The notes: generated by a model from the letters alone, not told the origin. DNA of 64,000 nt from Pseudomonas sp. BN102 (GCF_029871245.1 NZ_SSON01000078.1:1-64000); one strand, 5' to 3'. Counted from the stretch's first letter, positions 1-10,657 are shown. Made by a program: numbers and translations.

Positions 1-56
1 AACCCGCGACCCCCGGCGTGACAGGCCGGTATTCTAACCGACTGAACTACCGCTGC
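1..56 (-). tRNA. tRNA-Asp (GTC), 3' end cut by window edge
   Basis: The minus strand reads as the 5' three quarters of a tRNA: acceptor strand GCAGCGG, then TAGTTCAG of the D arm, and an anticodon loop CTGTCAC giving anticodon GTC, which decodes Asp. The T arm and acceptor 3' strand lie off the left edge. It is followed closely by tRNA-Val, the kind of tandem tRNA pair that is usual in Pseudomonas. Confidence 0.93.
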
Positions 57-92
57 GCGTCGGCCGGACTTTCGTCCGAAATCTCACAAGGA

Positions 93-168
93 TGGTGGGT
101 GATGACGGGATCGAACCGCCGACCCTCTGCTTGTAAGGCAGATGCTCTCCCGGCTGAGCTAATCACCC
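93..168 (-). tRNA. tRNA-Val (TAC)
   Basis: A complete 76-nt cloverleaf on the minus strand, starting GGGTGATTAGCTCAG and ending in an encoded CCA. The anticodon stem-loop is TCTGC-CTTACAA-GCAGA, so the anticodon is TAC (Val). The T arm reads GGTTCGATCCC. It ends about 160 bp from gspM and shares its direction with both the Asp tRNA and the xcp operon. The gap up to gspM (169-326) shows no further gene. Confidence 0.96.
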
Positions 169-326
169 TTCGCCTTGCGAGGCGCGCAATTTACGCAGAG
201 GCCCCAGCTAAGTCAACACCCTGTATGGATTTTTTCTTCAAGCGGGCTTTTCGGGCAGCTTGCCGACCACACCGGGGTCCGAGTTTTCGCACCACGGAAG
301 CGCAGCCGCACCGGATTGGGGCCCGA

Positions 327-851
327 TCAGTTGCCCACCTTCAGCGCCACCCTCGCGGCGACCCGGCCATCCTCGCTGCGGTCCAGACCGGCTTCCTCGA
401 TGCGTACCCCCTGCCCTTCCAGCACGCCGAACCAGCGCAGCAGGTTGGGGAATGCCGCCGGCTGCAGGTTAACCTGCACCGCGCCCGGGGCGTCGCTGTC
501 GATGCGCTCCACGGCAAGCCCCTGCTCGGCTGCTGTGGCGGTGACCAGCCCCTGCAGCCGCTCGGGCTCCACCTGGCTCTGCGGCCTGCTCTGCAGCGTT
601 CGCGCCTGGGGCGCATGGCGCTGCAGGTAGGCGTGCAGCCCGCGCTGGGCTTCGAAATATTCGCGGGCGCTGGTCAGCCGCCGCTCGGCCGGCAGCCAAA
701 GCAGCAGATAGAGCAGCACCAGGCCCAGGAACAGCCCCAGCCCGACCAGGGCCATACGGTCCCGCGGCGGCAGAGCGCGCCAGCGCACGGCCAGGGAAGA
801 GGCCTGCCATTGCGTCTGCAGCGGTGTCTTGATCGCGTCGAGCATCTTCAT
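327..851 (-). CDS. gspM: type II secretion system protein GspM (XcpZ)
   Basis: 174 aa, usual size for GspM. A short basic N-terminus is followed by one membrane segment at about residues 34-54 (ALVGLGLFLGLVLLYLLLW), then a periplasmic domain of ferredoxin-like fold type. GspM is an inner-membrane platform protein that pairs with GspL and links it to GspE and GspF. It is the last gene of the minus-strand xcp operon, and its ATG overlaps the gspL stop by 4 bp (ATGA), so translation is probably coupled. The identity rests on size, topology and position rather than on a sharp motif. Confidence 0.93.
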   Translation of the reverse strand: MKMLDAIKTPLQTQWQASSLAVRWRALPPRDRMALVGLGLFLGLVLLYLLLWLPAERRLTSAREYFEAQRGLHAYLQRHAPQARTLQSRPQSQVEPERLQGLVTATAAEQGLAVERIDSDAPGAVQVNLQPAAFPNLLRWFGVLEGQGVRIEEAGLDRSEDGRVAARVALKVGN

Positions 852-1987
852 CCCCCTATTACCAGTCGTGCACTGACGCCGCTTTCATCGCGGCTCGCCG
901 ACCCCATCTGCACCGACAGCCCGCTGCCGATCAGCCTTTCGCGCAGGCGCTCCAAGGCGTCGAAGCCGGGCGCCTGGACCTGGAGGGCAAGGTCGCCACG
1001 GATTTCGCTGAAGTCCAATTGCTGCACTCGCACCTGGACGCCTTCGGCGATCAACGCCTGGGCCGCCTGGCCGAGCAGGGCCAATAGCCGGCCCTGGCCG
1101 GAGGTCGAACCTTCGGCAAGGTGCTGGTCGAATTGTGCGCGCAGGTTCACCAGCTTGCTGTCCTGAGGAAACAGCTCGCGGTAGAGCGCTTCGTTGGCAG
1201 CCGCGTAGGTATCGCCCTGGCGCTGCAGCTGCCAGGCCTGGACCAGGTTGAAGCCCCACTGCAGCACCAGCCACAGACCCACCAGGCCCAGCAGCGGCTT
1301 CCAGCGCGACCAGCGCTGGCGCTCTTCCTTCAGGGTGAACTCGCCCTGCGCCAGGTCACTGCCGTTTTGCGCGGCGAGCCAGCCATGGGGATCGCCTTCT
1401 TCGCGCCAGTCATCCAGCCCTTCCAGCGCCTGGCGCTCAGCGGACGCATGGCCGCTGCGTGGCGCCGGACAGGCCTCCCGCAGGTAGGACCAGTCCTGCT
1501 CCTCGAAGCTCAGGCGCGTACTGCCCTCCCCGCCCAGCAGCCAGCGCCGCTCCAGCCAGAACAGCTGGGTGCCCTGCTCCGGCAGCAGGTCGGCATCCAC
1601 CTGGATAGCGTCCGGCGCCGGGCCGAGCTTGCCGGCCAGCTCCAGCCAGCCTGCCAGCCAGGTGCGGCGCACGGCGAACACCCGGTGGCGGCCATCGGCC
1701 AGGGCGCCGCCCAAGCCGAGGTGGAAATGCTCCACGTCCTCGGCCAGCAACTCTTCCACCGCGAAAGGCAGCGCCTGGCGCAGCCAGCGGCCCTTCTGCG
1801 TGGGCAGGCGGACGGCGCAACAGGTGACCGCCTCCACCGGCAGGATCAGGCGCCAGGGCGCCACCACCTCTTCCAGCGCCCGGGCGAACGGCAGGCGGCG
1901 ACTGCCACCCTGCCAGAGCACCACCTCCAGCTCAGCATCCACCTGATTGCAGGCGGCCACCGGGAGGAAGATGCAAGCCTGTGTCAT
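848..1987 (-). CDS. gspL: type II secretion system protein GspL (XcpY)
   Basis: 379 aa. The N-terminal two thirds is a cytoplasmic actin-like domain that in the family binds the N-domain of GspE. A single membrane segment follows around residues 232-252 (LLGLVGLWLVLQWGFNLVQ), then a periplasmic domain that pairs with GspM. It overlaps gspK by 4 bp upstream and gspM by 4 bp downstream. Length and order agree with XcpY. It anchors the secretion ATPase to the inner-membrane platform. Confidence 0.94.
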   Translation of the reverse strand: MTQACIFLPVAACNQVDAELEVVLWQGGSRRLPFARALEEVVAPWRLILPVEAVTCCAVRLPTQKGRWLRQALPFAVEELLAEDVEHFHLGLGGALADGRHRVFAVRRTWLAGWLELAGKLGPAPDAIQVDADLLPEQGTQLFWLERRWLLGGEGSTRLSFEEQDWSYLREACPAPRSGHASAERQALEGLDDWREEGDPHGWLAAQNGSDLAQGEFTLKEERQRWSRWKPLLGLVGLWLVLQWGFNLVQAWQLQRQGDTYAAANEALYRELFPQDSKLVNLRAQFDQHLAEGSTSGQGRLLALLGQAAQALIAEGVQVRVQQLDFSEIRGDLALQVQAPGFDALERLRERLIGSGLSVQMGSASRDESGVSARLVIGG

Positions 1988-2955
1988 GACTGCGGCTCCT
2001 TGACGGGCGCCGGCGGCAAGCCGCCCTGCCCGAGATCACGAGAGAGAACCCGTACCTTGCCGTCGCTGCCGCGTTGCAGGGTACTGACGAGAACCTGGCG
2101 GCGACCGGCGAGGCGAACCTCGCTGATCACCTGGAAATACTGGCTGCCCACTGCCAGGCCCTGGGCCTCCAGGCCCATGCCGGCAAGGGCCGGCTGGCCG
2201 AGAAAGGCATCCAGGCTGCGAAAGCCGGTGGCACCTCGCGCCGCCATGAGCAATGCGCCACTGTCCGCGTCCAGATTGTCGGCCAGGGTGGACAGGACCA
2301 GCGCATTGGCGGTGTTGACGTTCAGCGAGGCGTCCGCCGGCAGCACGCAGACGAAGGGCAGCAACTTGCGGTAATCCACTTCGGTCATGCCTAACACTAG
2401 GCGCAACTCGGACACATCGCTCATGGCCTGGTTCGCCACGCGGTAAGGCGGGCGCAGCAGCAGGTACTGGTTGTCCTCGGCGCCACTGGGCCCATAGGGC
2501 TCCTGGTCCTGGTCGAGCCAGTCCACCAGGCGCTCGGTATAAGGCGCCTCTATCCCCAGGCGCAGCAACAGGCGGCGGAACTGGCGGATGCCCTGCTCGT
2601 TCAACTGTCCGTCGCGCACCAGACTGTTGAGGTTGAAGCGGCCGCTGGGGTCCTCGATGCGCACGCTCAGGGATCCGCCATCGTCCAGCTGGAAAGTGCT
2701 CAGCGGCAACGCCCAGGCCTCACCCGGATGGTCCACCGGAGTACGCGGGTCCCCCAGGCGCAGGTCGCGGACGAGCATGGCCTCGGCCAGGGCCTCGCCG
2801 CCCAGGGCGTACTGGGTCACCTGGCGCAGGTGCAGTTCGTTGCCGCTGGAGCGGATGGACAGCTGGGTGCGCGCGATCAGCCCGGCGCAGACCACGGTGA
2901 CCACCGCCACCACCAGCAGCACGGTGAGCAGCGCGACGCCCTGCTGACGCCTCAT
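1984..2955 (-). CDS. gspK: minor pseudopilin GspK (XcpX)
   Basis: 323 aa from the ATG at 2955, which overlaps gspJ by 4 bp; the open frame continues upstream to 3378 but only by reading through gspJ. The leader MRRQQG is followed by VALLTVLLVVAVVTVV, a prepilin cleavage site and hydrophobic helix. As is usual for GspK there is no Glu at mature position 5, fitting its role at the pseudopilus tip. The large periplasmic domain contains the SAM-like insertion typical of GspK. It probably forms the tip complex with GspI and GspJ. Confidence 0.94.
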   Translation of the reverse strand: MRRQQGVALLTVLLVVAVVTVVCAGLIARTQLSIRSSGNELHLRQVTQYALGGEALAEAMLVRDLRLGDPRTPVDHPGEAWALPLSTFQLDDGGSLSVRIEDPSGRFNLNSLVRDGQLNEQGIRQFRRLLLRLGIEAPYTERLVDWLDQDQEPYGPSGAEDNQYLLLRPPYRVANQAMSDVSELRLVLGMTEVDYRKLLPFVCVLPADASLNVNTANALVLSTLADNLDADSGALLMAARGATGFRSLDAFLGQPALAGMGLEAQGLAVGSQYFQVISEVRLAGRRQVLVSTLQRGSDGKVRVLSRDLGQGGLPPAPVKEPQS

Positions 2956-3668
2956 GGCGCCACCTCCTGGCCATCGCCACCCTGCTGGTTCTCCTGTGAG
3001 GTTTGCTGCTGGCCCTCCGGCTGCTCTTCGCCACCGACCTGGGGCGGCTGCCGTGGCGGGGTATCCACCAGGCGCAGCACTCGCCGCAGCTCGCCATAGC
3101 GACGATGCTCCAGGGTCAGCTCCAGGGCGCGCGGCAGCCGGCCCAAGCGTTCGTCCTCGGTCAGCCCGGCGGGCGGCCAGCTGTCCTGCCAATCGCCGTT
3201 GTCGTCCATGTAGCGCAGGGTCATGGCGGTGACCCCATCCAACGCGTTCTGCACCTGGGGCAGGCTGTCCTGGGACTGGTCGAGCACCGTCCAGTAGCGC
3301 CGCTCCCAGCGTTCGCCGGAAAGCTGCCAGCGCACCCGCTGCAGGCGCGAACGCTGGGCGCCGGTAGGATTGCGCCATCCGCTGCGGGTCAGCTCGAGGG
3401 CGTCGTTGTCGCCCTGGTGCTCGCCGAGCAGCGCCGCGCGGAGTTCGCCATAGGGATCACGGATCGGCCGCGACACCACCTGGCGGACATCGCGCTCGAA
3501 GGCCGAGACGGCGCGCACCAGTTCGCGCAGCTGCTGCTCCTGGACGCGGGTCGCCTCGTCGCTGTCGATCACCGCACCGAGCATGCGCCAGGTGCCCACG
3601 GCCAGCAGCGCGAAGATGGCGATGGCGATCAGCAGTTCCAGCAGGGTGAAGCCGGCGCAGCGCTTCAT
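2952..3668 (-). CDS. gspJ: minor pseudopilin GspJ (XcpW)
   Basis: 238 aa from the ATG at 3668 (MKRCAGFTLLELLIAIAIFA). The leader ends in Gly before FTLLE, the type IV prepilin motif with Glu5, and is followed by a hydrophobic helix. The frame is open upstream to 3812, but that part overlaps gspI and lacks a leader. Its start overlaps the gspI stop by 4 bp. The C-terminal tail is rich in Gln and Glu. In the family GspJ sits with GspI and GspK at the pseudopilus tip. Confidence 0.94.
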   Translation of the reverse strand: MKRCAGFTLLELLIAIAIFALLAVGTWRMLGAVIDSDEATRVQEQQLRELVRAVSAFERDVRQVVSRPIRDPYGELRAALLGEHQGDNDALELTRSGWRNPTGAQRSRLQRVRWQLSGERWERRYWTVLDQSQDSLPQVQNALDGVTAMTLRYMDDNGDWQDSWPPAGLTEDERLGRLPRALELTLEHRRYGELRRVLRLVDTPPRQPPQVGGEEQPEGQQQTSQENQQGGDGQEVAP

Positions 3669-4051
3669 GGGGTACTCCCGAGGAAGCCCACCAGGCGCAC
3701 CGTGGCGCGCTCCTCCAGCTTGCCGCCGATGCCCCTTGTCGGTCGCGGCGCCACCCAAAGCGTGACCCGGCGCAGGGCCGGGTCGCTGGTGCCTTCCACC
3801 TCGGTCAGCCACTCCCAGCGCCGTCCGGCATAGTCCAGCTCACCCTGGTCGCGACCGTCGCCTGGCGGCGTCTCGCGCAGTTGCAGCTCGGTCAGGCGGT
3901 TGTCGGCGATCCACATCGCCAGTGTCTTGTCCTCAAGCCGCGAGGCGATCTGCAGGCTGCGGGCGCTGGCGGTGAGCACACTGGCGGCGACCACGGCGAA
4001 GATGGCCAAGGCCACCAGCACTTCGATCAGGGTGAAGCCGCGGGCTCTCAT
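3665..4051 (-). CDS. gspI: minor pseudopilin GspI (XcpV)
   Basis: 128 aa, normal for GspI. The short leader MRARG precedes FTLIEVLVALAIFAVVAAS, a textbook prepilin N-terminus with Glu5. Known family role: GspI nucleates the pseudopilus tip complex. Both ends overlap neighbours by 4 bp (gspH upstream, gspJ downstream). Processing would need a PilD-type prepilin peptidase, which is not in this window. Confidence 0.95.
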   Translation of the reverse strand: MRARGFTLIEVLVALAIFAVVAASVLTASARSLQIASRLEDKTLAMWIADNRLTELQLRETPPGDGRDQGELDYAGRRWEWLTEVEGTSDPALRRVTLWVAPRPTRGIGGKLEERATVRLVGFLGSTP

Positions 4052-4638
4052 CCGGCGCGCCTCTTGCCGGTGGGCGTCTCGACCCGCGGCAGGCGAAAGC
4101 CGTCGCTGGAGAGCTGCAGGCGCAGCCCGTCCTTGCGCCGCTCGCCCAATTCCAGGCGGAAGGGGCTGAGCTCGCCGCTGGAGAGGATCAGCAGCTGCGG
4201 CACCGGCCTCGCGTCCTTGGGCTGCTTCTCGTCCTTGCCCGGTGCGGGCAGCGCCAGGGGGTCACCCTCGAGTTCGAAGCTGAGCTCGACCCATTCGGGC
4301 AGTCGGCGGGCGCCATCGGACAGCGCCTGCCAGCGGCCGCCGGTTTCGTCGTAGAAAAGCACCTGGTAGCCATCGCGCTCCAGACGTAGTCCGTATTCGC
4401 GATTGTCCAGCACGGCCTCATCGGCCAGCACGCCGATCAGCCCGGCGAGGCGCTCGGCTTCGCCCTTCAGCTCACGGGAAGGGCCGGCGGTGCCGGCGCT
4501 GATCACCGCCAGGCCGGCCAGGCAGGCGATGACCACCATTACCACCAGCACTTCAATCAGGGTGAAACCCGCGGACAGCACGGCACCGCGAGCCCGGCCA
4601 CCGCCGCCCCGCCGCTGGCCCTGCCGCCCGCTACCCAT
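4048..4638 (-). CDS. gspH: minor pseudopilin GspH (XcpU)
   Basis: 196 aa if started at the ATG at 4638, which shares its A with the gspG stop (TGATG), favouring coupled translation. This gives a long 24-residue leader rich in Gly and Arg before FTLIEVLVVMVVI. A GTG at 4569 would give a 5-residue leader (VLSAG). The mature part carries ERLAGLIGVLADEAVLDNRE and a C-terminal beta domain typical of GspH. The leader length is odd for the family, whose prepilin leaders are usually 6-10 residues, so the start is not settled. Confidence 0.92.
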   Translation of the reverse strand: MGSGRQGQRRGGGGRARGAVLSAGFTLIEVLVVMVVIACLAGLAVISAGTAGPSRELKGEAERLAGLIGVLADEAVLDNREYGLRLERDGYQVLFYDETGGRWQALSDGARRLPEWVELSFELEGDPLALPAPGKDEKQPKDARPVPQLLILSSGELSPFRLELGERRKDGLRLQLSSDGFRLPRVETPTGKRRAG

Positions 4639-5069
4639 CAGTTGTCCCAGTTGGCGATGTCGGCGTCGTTGTCGCTGCCGCCTTCCTTGCCGTCAGCCCC
4701 CAGGGAATAGAGGTCATAGGTACCCTTGCTGCCCGGGGAAAGGTACTGATAGGGGTTGCCCCAGGGATCGATGGGCAGCTTCTTCAGGTAGCCGTCCTTG
4801 CTCCAGTTCTTCGCGGGCGGGTTGCCGGACGGACGGCTCACCAGGGCTTCCAGACCCTGCTGGGTGCTGGGGTAGGCGAAGTTGTCGAGCTTGTACATGT
4901 CCAGCGCGGCGCCGATGGCCTTGATATCGCCCTTGGTCACCGTGACCTTGGCCTGGTCGGGGCGGTTCATCACCTGCGGCACCACGAGGGCCGCGAGGAT
5001 TCCGAGGATGACCACCACGACCATGATTTCGATGAGCGTAAAGCCCGACTGACTACGGCGCAGATTCAC
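4638..5069 (-). CDS. gspG: major pseudopilin GspG (XcpT)
   Basis: 143 aa, typical of GspG. Leader MNLRRSQSG, then FTLIEIMVVVVILGILAALV with Glu5. The C-terminal half carries the conserved GspG signature with LPIDPWGNPY and DLYSLGADG followed by an acidic DNDADI stretch that in the family binds calcium. It is the main building block of the pseudopilus that pushes exoproteins through the secretin. It is spaced only 4 bp from gspF. Confidence 0.97.
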   Translation of the reverse strand: MNLRRSQSGFTLIEIMVVVVILGILAALVVPQVMNRPDQAKVTVTKGDIKAIGAALDMYKLDNFAYPSTQQGLEALVSRPSGNPPAKNWSKDGYLKKLPIDPWGNPYQYLSPGSKGTYDLYSLGADGKEGGSDNDADIANWDN

Positions 5070-5073
5070 GCGA

Positions 5074-6288
5074 TTACCCCACGAGTTGGTTGAGAGAAAG
5101 GATAGGCAGCAGGATGGCCATGACGATCATCAGCACCACCGCGCCCATGACCACCAGCATGAACGGCTCGAAAAGCCCGACCAGCAGGGCGATCTGCGCA
5201 GCCAGGTCGTTTTCTTGGTTGCGTGCGGTGCGGGCGAGCATCTGGTCCAGTTCGCCGGAACGTTCGCCGCTGGCGATCATGTGCAGCATCATCGGCGGGA
5301 ACTGTCCGCTGGCCTCGATGGCGCGGGTCAGGCTGCCGCCCTCGCGGACCTTCTGCGCGGCCAGCACGACATGCCCGCGGATCACCCGATTGGAGATCAC
5401 TTCGGCACCGATACCCAGCGCCTCCACCAGCGGCACGCCGCTGCGGGTGAGGATCGCCAGGGTCGAGGCGAAGCGCGCAGTATCGGTGGCGCGGATCAGC
5501 CGGCCCACCAGCGGGATGCGCAACATCAGTCCGTGCCAGCGCTGGCGGATCGCCGGGTCGCGCAGCGCCCAGCGCGCGGCCAGGAAGGCAGCGATCAGCA
5601 CCAGCAGCATCAACCAGCCCCAGTGCTTGACCAGGTCGCTCAGGGCGATCAGGCCACGGGTGAGCAGCGGCAAGGTCTGCCCGGAGTCGATGAATACCTT
5701 GACCACGTCAGGCACGACGAAACCGAGCAGGAAGGTGACGATGGCCAGGGAGGCGCACATCAGGATCACCGGATAGAGCAGCGCCAGCTGGATCTTCTGC
5801 CGCGACTGCTGGCGCTGTTCGGTGTAGTCGGCCAATTGCTCGAGCACCGGCCCCAGGTGGCCGGCGTGTTCGCCCGCGGCCACAGTGGCGCGATAGAGCT
5901 CGGGAAAAGCCGACGGGAATTCGCGCAGGCTGCTGGCCAGGCTTTGGCCCTCCAGCACCCGCGCACGCACCGCCAGCAGCATGGACTGGATGCGGGAATT
6001 GCTCGCTTGCGCGGCCGCCGCCCGCAGTGCTTCCTCGATGGGCAGTGCGGCTTGCACCAGGGTCGCGAGCTGGCGGGTGACCAGGGCCAGGTCGCGGGCG
6101 GAGAGACCACGGGACAGGCTGAAGCGGCCGCGCTCGGCCTGCTCGCGCACACGGGTCGGGCGCACTTCCAGCGGGGCCAGCTGACGTTCGCGCAACAACT
6201 GGCGCACCTGGCGGGCGCTGTCCGCCTCGAGCACGCCTTTCTGCTGGCGGCCCTTGGGGTCGAGGGCGAGGTATTCGAATGCGGCCAT
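5074..6288 (-). CDS. gspF: inner-membrane platform protein GspF (XcpS)
   Basis: 404 aa, full length. The N-terminus MAAFEYLALDPKGRQQKGVLEADSA-type start and two repeated cytoplasmic GspF/PilC domains are present, with membrane segments near residues 170-190, 220-240 and 375-395. It is the polytopic platform protein that contacts GspE. Its ATG is immediately after the gspE stop with no spacer. I see no damage in the reading frame. Confidence 0.96.
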   Translation of the reverse strand: MAAFEYLALDPKGRQQKGVLEADSARQVRQLLRERQLAPLEVRPTRVREQAERGRFSLSRGLSARDLALVTRQLATLVQAALPIEEALRAAAAQASNSRIQSMLLAVRARVLEGQSLASSLREFPSAFPELYRATVAAGEHAGHLGPVLEQLADYTEQRQQSRQKIQLALLYPVILMCASLAIVTFLLGFVVPDVVKVFIDSGQTLPLLTRGLIALSDLVKHWGWLMLLVLIAAFLAARWALRDPAIRQRWHGLMLRIPLVGRLIRATDTARFASTLAILTRSGVPLVEALGIGAEVISNRVIRGHVVLAAQKVREGGSLTRAIEASGQFPPMMLHMIASGERSGELDQMLARTARNQENDLAAQIALLVGLFEPFMLVVMGAVVLMIVMAILLPILSLNQLVG

Positions 6289-7776
<1,488 letters not shown>

Positions 7777-7968
7777 CCGTGGGTGCCTGTTTCAGATGGA
7801 TCCAGAAGAAAGTATTGCAGCGCAATCTGACGATTGTGCACAGCCAGTGACGGTTTCTTATGCTGCTTGTGAACAAAACCACCTAAAGCCGTAAAAATTC
7901 AGAGATATCTTTATCACAGTGCCAGGGTCCCAACATCATTCGGACGGTGGAGCATGGCACTCTTAGGC

Positions 7969-7988
7969 ACTGCTATGATCAAAGCAGT
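7969..7988. promoter_or_regulatory. 20-bp dyad in the gspE/gspC divergent control region
   Basis: ACTGCT and AGCAGT form a perfect 6-bp inverted repeat around an 8-bp spacer, about 70 bp before the gspC coding region. Its right arm overlaps a TATGAT that could serve as a -10 box for gspC. In P. aeruginosa xcp genes respond to quorum sensing, but this dyad spaces its CT and AG by 14 bp, not the 12 of a las/rhl box. It is a candidate operator only. Confidence 0.3.
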
Positions 7989-8058
7989 TCTGCCAACACA
8001 TAAGACCAAAGAACTGCACCGCATTGGGAGTTGGACTCACTTGCAAGCTTCGGATTCC

Positions 8059-8685
8059 ATGCACTGGCTGCAACGCCACGCGCCAGCCCTCGGTGGCGCG
8101 CTGCTGGTATTGGCCATGGGCGCCAGCTTCGCCTGGCAGACCGTGCAATGGCTACGCCTGGTCGACGCCCGGGCCGAAGCGTCCGAGCAAGCCGGCGCCT
8201 CGCTCGCCAGCGCCCAACCCCTGCAGAATCTCGAACCGCTGTTCGGCCCGGCTCCAGTAGCCCAGCCCAGCGGCCCGCCCCCCAGCACCAACCTGCGCCT
8301 GACCCTGCTCGGCAGCTTCGTCCATGCCGGGCCGGACAAGTCCATCGCCATCATCCAGTACGAAGGCGGCAAGCCGCGCCGCTTCACCGCCGGCGACGAG
8401 ATCACCAGCGGCGTGAAGGTGCATGCGGTGTACCGCGACCGCGTCGAGATCGAACGCAACGGCCGCCTGGAAAGCCTCAGCTTCCCGCCGCCACGCTCGC
8501 GCTTCACCGCCGTTGGCGGCAGCTCGCAGGAGCCTTCGGCCGACGTGATCGACGAACTCAGCGGTCTGCAGGAAGACAATGCCGCGGAGTTGCGTGAGCG
8601 CATGGAGAAACTCCGCCAACAAATGGAAGATCCGGACAGCGTGCCTGTCGATCCTTCCACCGAACAGCCCCAGGAAAGCGAATGA
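8059..8685 (+). CDS. gspC: type II secretion system protein GspC (XcpP)
   Basis: 208 aa from the ATG at 8059. Nine residues precede one membrane helix (ALGGALLVLAMGASFAWQTV), then a periplasmic HR domain (NLRLTLLGSFVHAGPDKSIA...GDEITSGVKVHAVYRDRVEI) that contacts the secretin, and a short C-terminal coiled region. The frame is open to 7954. A TTG at 8041 with GGGAG ten bases upstream is an equally possible start, adding six residues. It stops 4 bp before gspD, so the two are one operon. It lacks an obvious PDZ domain, as in Xcp. Confidence 0.9.
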   Translation: MHWLQRHAPALGGALLVLAMGASFAWQTVQWLRLVDARAEASEQAGASLASAQPLQNLEPLFGPAPVAQPSGPPPSTNLRLTLLGSFVHAGPDKSIAIIQYEGGKPRRFTAGDEITSGVKVHAVYRDRVEIERNGRLESLSFPPPRSRFTAVGGSSQEPSADVIDELSGLQEDNAAELRERMEKLRQQMEDPDSVPVDPSTEQPQESE

Positions 8686-8689
8686 CACG

Positions 8690-10657
8690 ATGACTCCGAC
8701 CTTCTCGCGCCTCACGCTCGCTCTGCTCGCCGCCGGCGTGCTGGCCACGCCGCTGCCTTCGCTCGCCGCCCGGCCGGCCAGCGCCCCCGCCGGCAACGCG
8801 CAGCAACAGCAGCAGGATGGCTGGACCATCAACCTCAAGGATGCCGACATCCGCGAGTTCATCGACCAGATCGCCGACATCACCGGCGAGACCTTCATCG
8901 TCGACCCGCGGGTGAAAGGCCAGGTCAGTGTGGTCTCCAAGGCGCCGCTCGGGCTCAATGAGGTCTACCAGCTGTTCCTCTCGGTGATGGCCACTCACGG
9001 CTTCACCGTGGTCACGCAGGGCGACCAGGCACGCATCATTCCCAATGCCGAAGCCAAGGCCGAGGCCGGCAGCAGCCGCGCCGGTGCCGAGCGCCTGGAG
9101 ACCCGGGTGATCCAGGTGCAGCACACGCCAGTGACAGAACTCATTCCACTGATTCGACCGCTGGTCCCCCAGTACGGCCATCTGGCCGCCGTGACCTCGG
9201 CCAACGCCCTGATCATCAGTGACCGCGCCGCCAACATCGCGCGAATCGAAGACCTGATGCGCCAACTCGACCAGAAGGGTGACCGCGACTACACAGTGCT
9301 GAACCTGCGGCATGCCTGGGTGATGGACGCCGCCGAAGTGCTCAATGCCTCCCTGAACCGCGGCCAGTCCAAGGGCACCTCCGGCACTCAGGTGATCGCC
9401 GATGCCCGTACCAACCGCCTGATCATCCTCGGCCCGCCGTCCGCCCGAGCGAAACTGGCGGCCCTGGCGCAATCCCTCGACACCCCGACCTCGCGCTCGG
9501 CCAATACCCGGGTGATCCGCCTGCGCCACAACGACGCCAAGGCGCTTGCCGAAACCCTCGGCGAGATTTCCGAAGGCCTGAAAGGCGAGGAAGGCGGCGA
9601 TGGTGGCGAACAGGGCGCGCCCAGCGGCGGAAAGCCGCAGAACATCCTGATCCGCGCCGACGAGAGCCTCAACGCCCTGGTGATGCTGGCCGAGCCGGAC
9701 GTGGTCACCGCCATGGAAGACATCGTCCGCCAACTCGACGTGCCCCGCGCCCAGGTGATGGTGGAAGCGGCCATCGTGGAGATTTCCGGCGACATCACCG
9801 AAGCCCTCGGCGTGCAGTGGGCCATTGACGCCCGTGGCAACACCGGCGGCCTGGGCGGCGTGAACTTCGGCAATACCGGACTCTCGGTGGGCACGGTACT
9901 CAACGCCATCCGCGACGACGAGATCCCCCTTACCCTGCCGGATGGCGCCATCATCGGCATCGGCACCGACCACTTCGCCGCCCTGATCACCGCGCTCTCG
10001 GCCAACAGCAAGAGCAACCTGCTGTCGACTCCAAGCCTGCTGACCCTGGACAACCAGAAGGCGGAAATCCTGGTGGGCCAGAACGTGCCCTTCCAGACCG
10101 GCACCTTCACCACCGATGCATCGGGCGCCAACAACCCCTTCACCACCATCGAGCGCCAGGACATCGGCGTCACCCTCAAGGTGACCCCGCACATCAACGA
10201 AGGCGCCACCCTGCGCCTGGAGATCGAACAGGAGATCTCCTCCATCGCCCCGAGTGCCACCCTGACTGCCGAGGCGGTAGACCTGATCACCAACAAGCGC
10301 TCGATCAAGAGCACAATCCTGGCCGAGGACGGACAGGTGATAGTGCTCGGCGGCCTGATCCAGGACGACATCACCCAGACCGACTCCAAGGTACCGCTGC
10401 TGGGCGACATTCCCATCCTCGGCCGGCTGTTCCGCTCCACCCGCGACACCCACGTGAAGCGCAACCTGATGGTGTTCCTGCGCCCGACCGTGGTGCGCGA
10501 CCGCGCCGGCCTCGCCGCACTGTCCGGGAAGAAGTACAACGACATCCGCATCATCGATTCGTACAGCAAGGAAGGTCGCCCTGCCATCCTGCCACGCAAG
10601 CCGGTGGAGCTCTTCGACGGCCAGGAAGTACCGGCGATCGACGTGCGCAAACCCTGA
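8690..10657 (+). CDS. gspD: secretin GspD (XcpQ)
   Basis: 655 aa from the ATG at 8690. A signal peptide (LTLALLAAGVLATPLPSLAA) is followed by N0-N3 domains and the secretin C-domain with VPFQTGTFTT and a conserved DDITQTDSKVPLLGDIPILG lip motif. N0 begins with NLKDADIREFIDQIADITG. Secretins form the outer-membrane exit channel, here for folded exoproteins delivered by the Xcp pseudopilus. The frame is open upstream inside gspC, but the signal peptide fixes the start. Confidence 0.97.
   Translation: MTPTFSRLTLALLAAGVLATPLPSLAARPASAPAGNAQQQQQDGWTINLKDADIREFIDQIADITGETFIVDPRVKGQVSVVSKAPLGLNEVYQLFLSVMATHGFTVVTQGDQARIIPNAEAKAEAGSSRAGAERLETRVIQVQHTPVTELIPLIRPLVPQYGHLAAVTSANALIISDRAANIARIEDLMRQLDQKGDRDYTVLNLRHAWVMDAAEVLNASLNRGQSKGTSGTQVIADARTNRLIILGPPSARAKLAALAQSLDTPTSRSANTRVIRLRHNDAKALAETLGEISEGLKGEEGGDGGEQGAPSGGKPQNILIRADESLNALVMLAEPDVVTAMEDIVRQLDVPRAQVMVEAAIVEISGDITEALGVQWAIDARGNTGGLGGVNFGNTGLSVGTVLNAIRDDEIPLTLPDGAIIGIGTDHFAALITALSANSKSNLLSTPSLLTLDNQKAEILVGQNVPFQTGTFTTDASGANNPFTTIERQDIGVTLKVTPHINEGATLRLEIEQEISSIAPSATLTAEAVDLITNKRSIKSTILAEDGQVIVLGGLIQDDITQTDSKVPLLGDIPILGRLFRSTRDTHVKRNLMVFLRPTVVRDRAGLAALSGKKYNDIRIIDSYSKEGRPAILPRKPVELFDGQEVPAIDVRKP

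Noticed and set aside
7969-7988. las/rhl box upstream of gspC
   Set aside because: CT and AG are 14 bp apart in place of the 12 in the consensus; kept only as an unnamed dyad.
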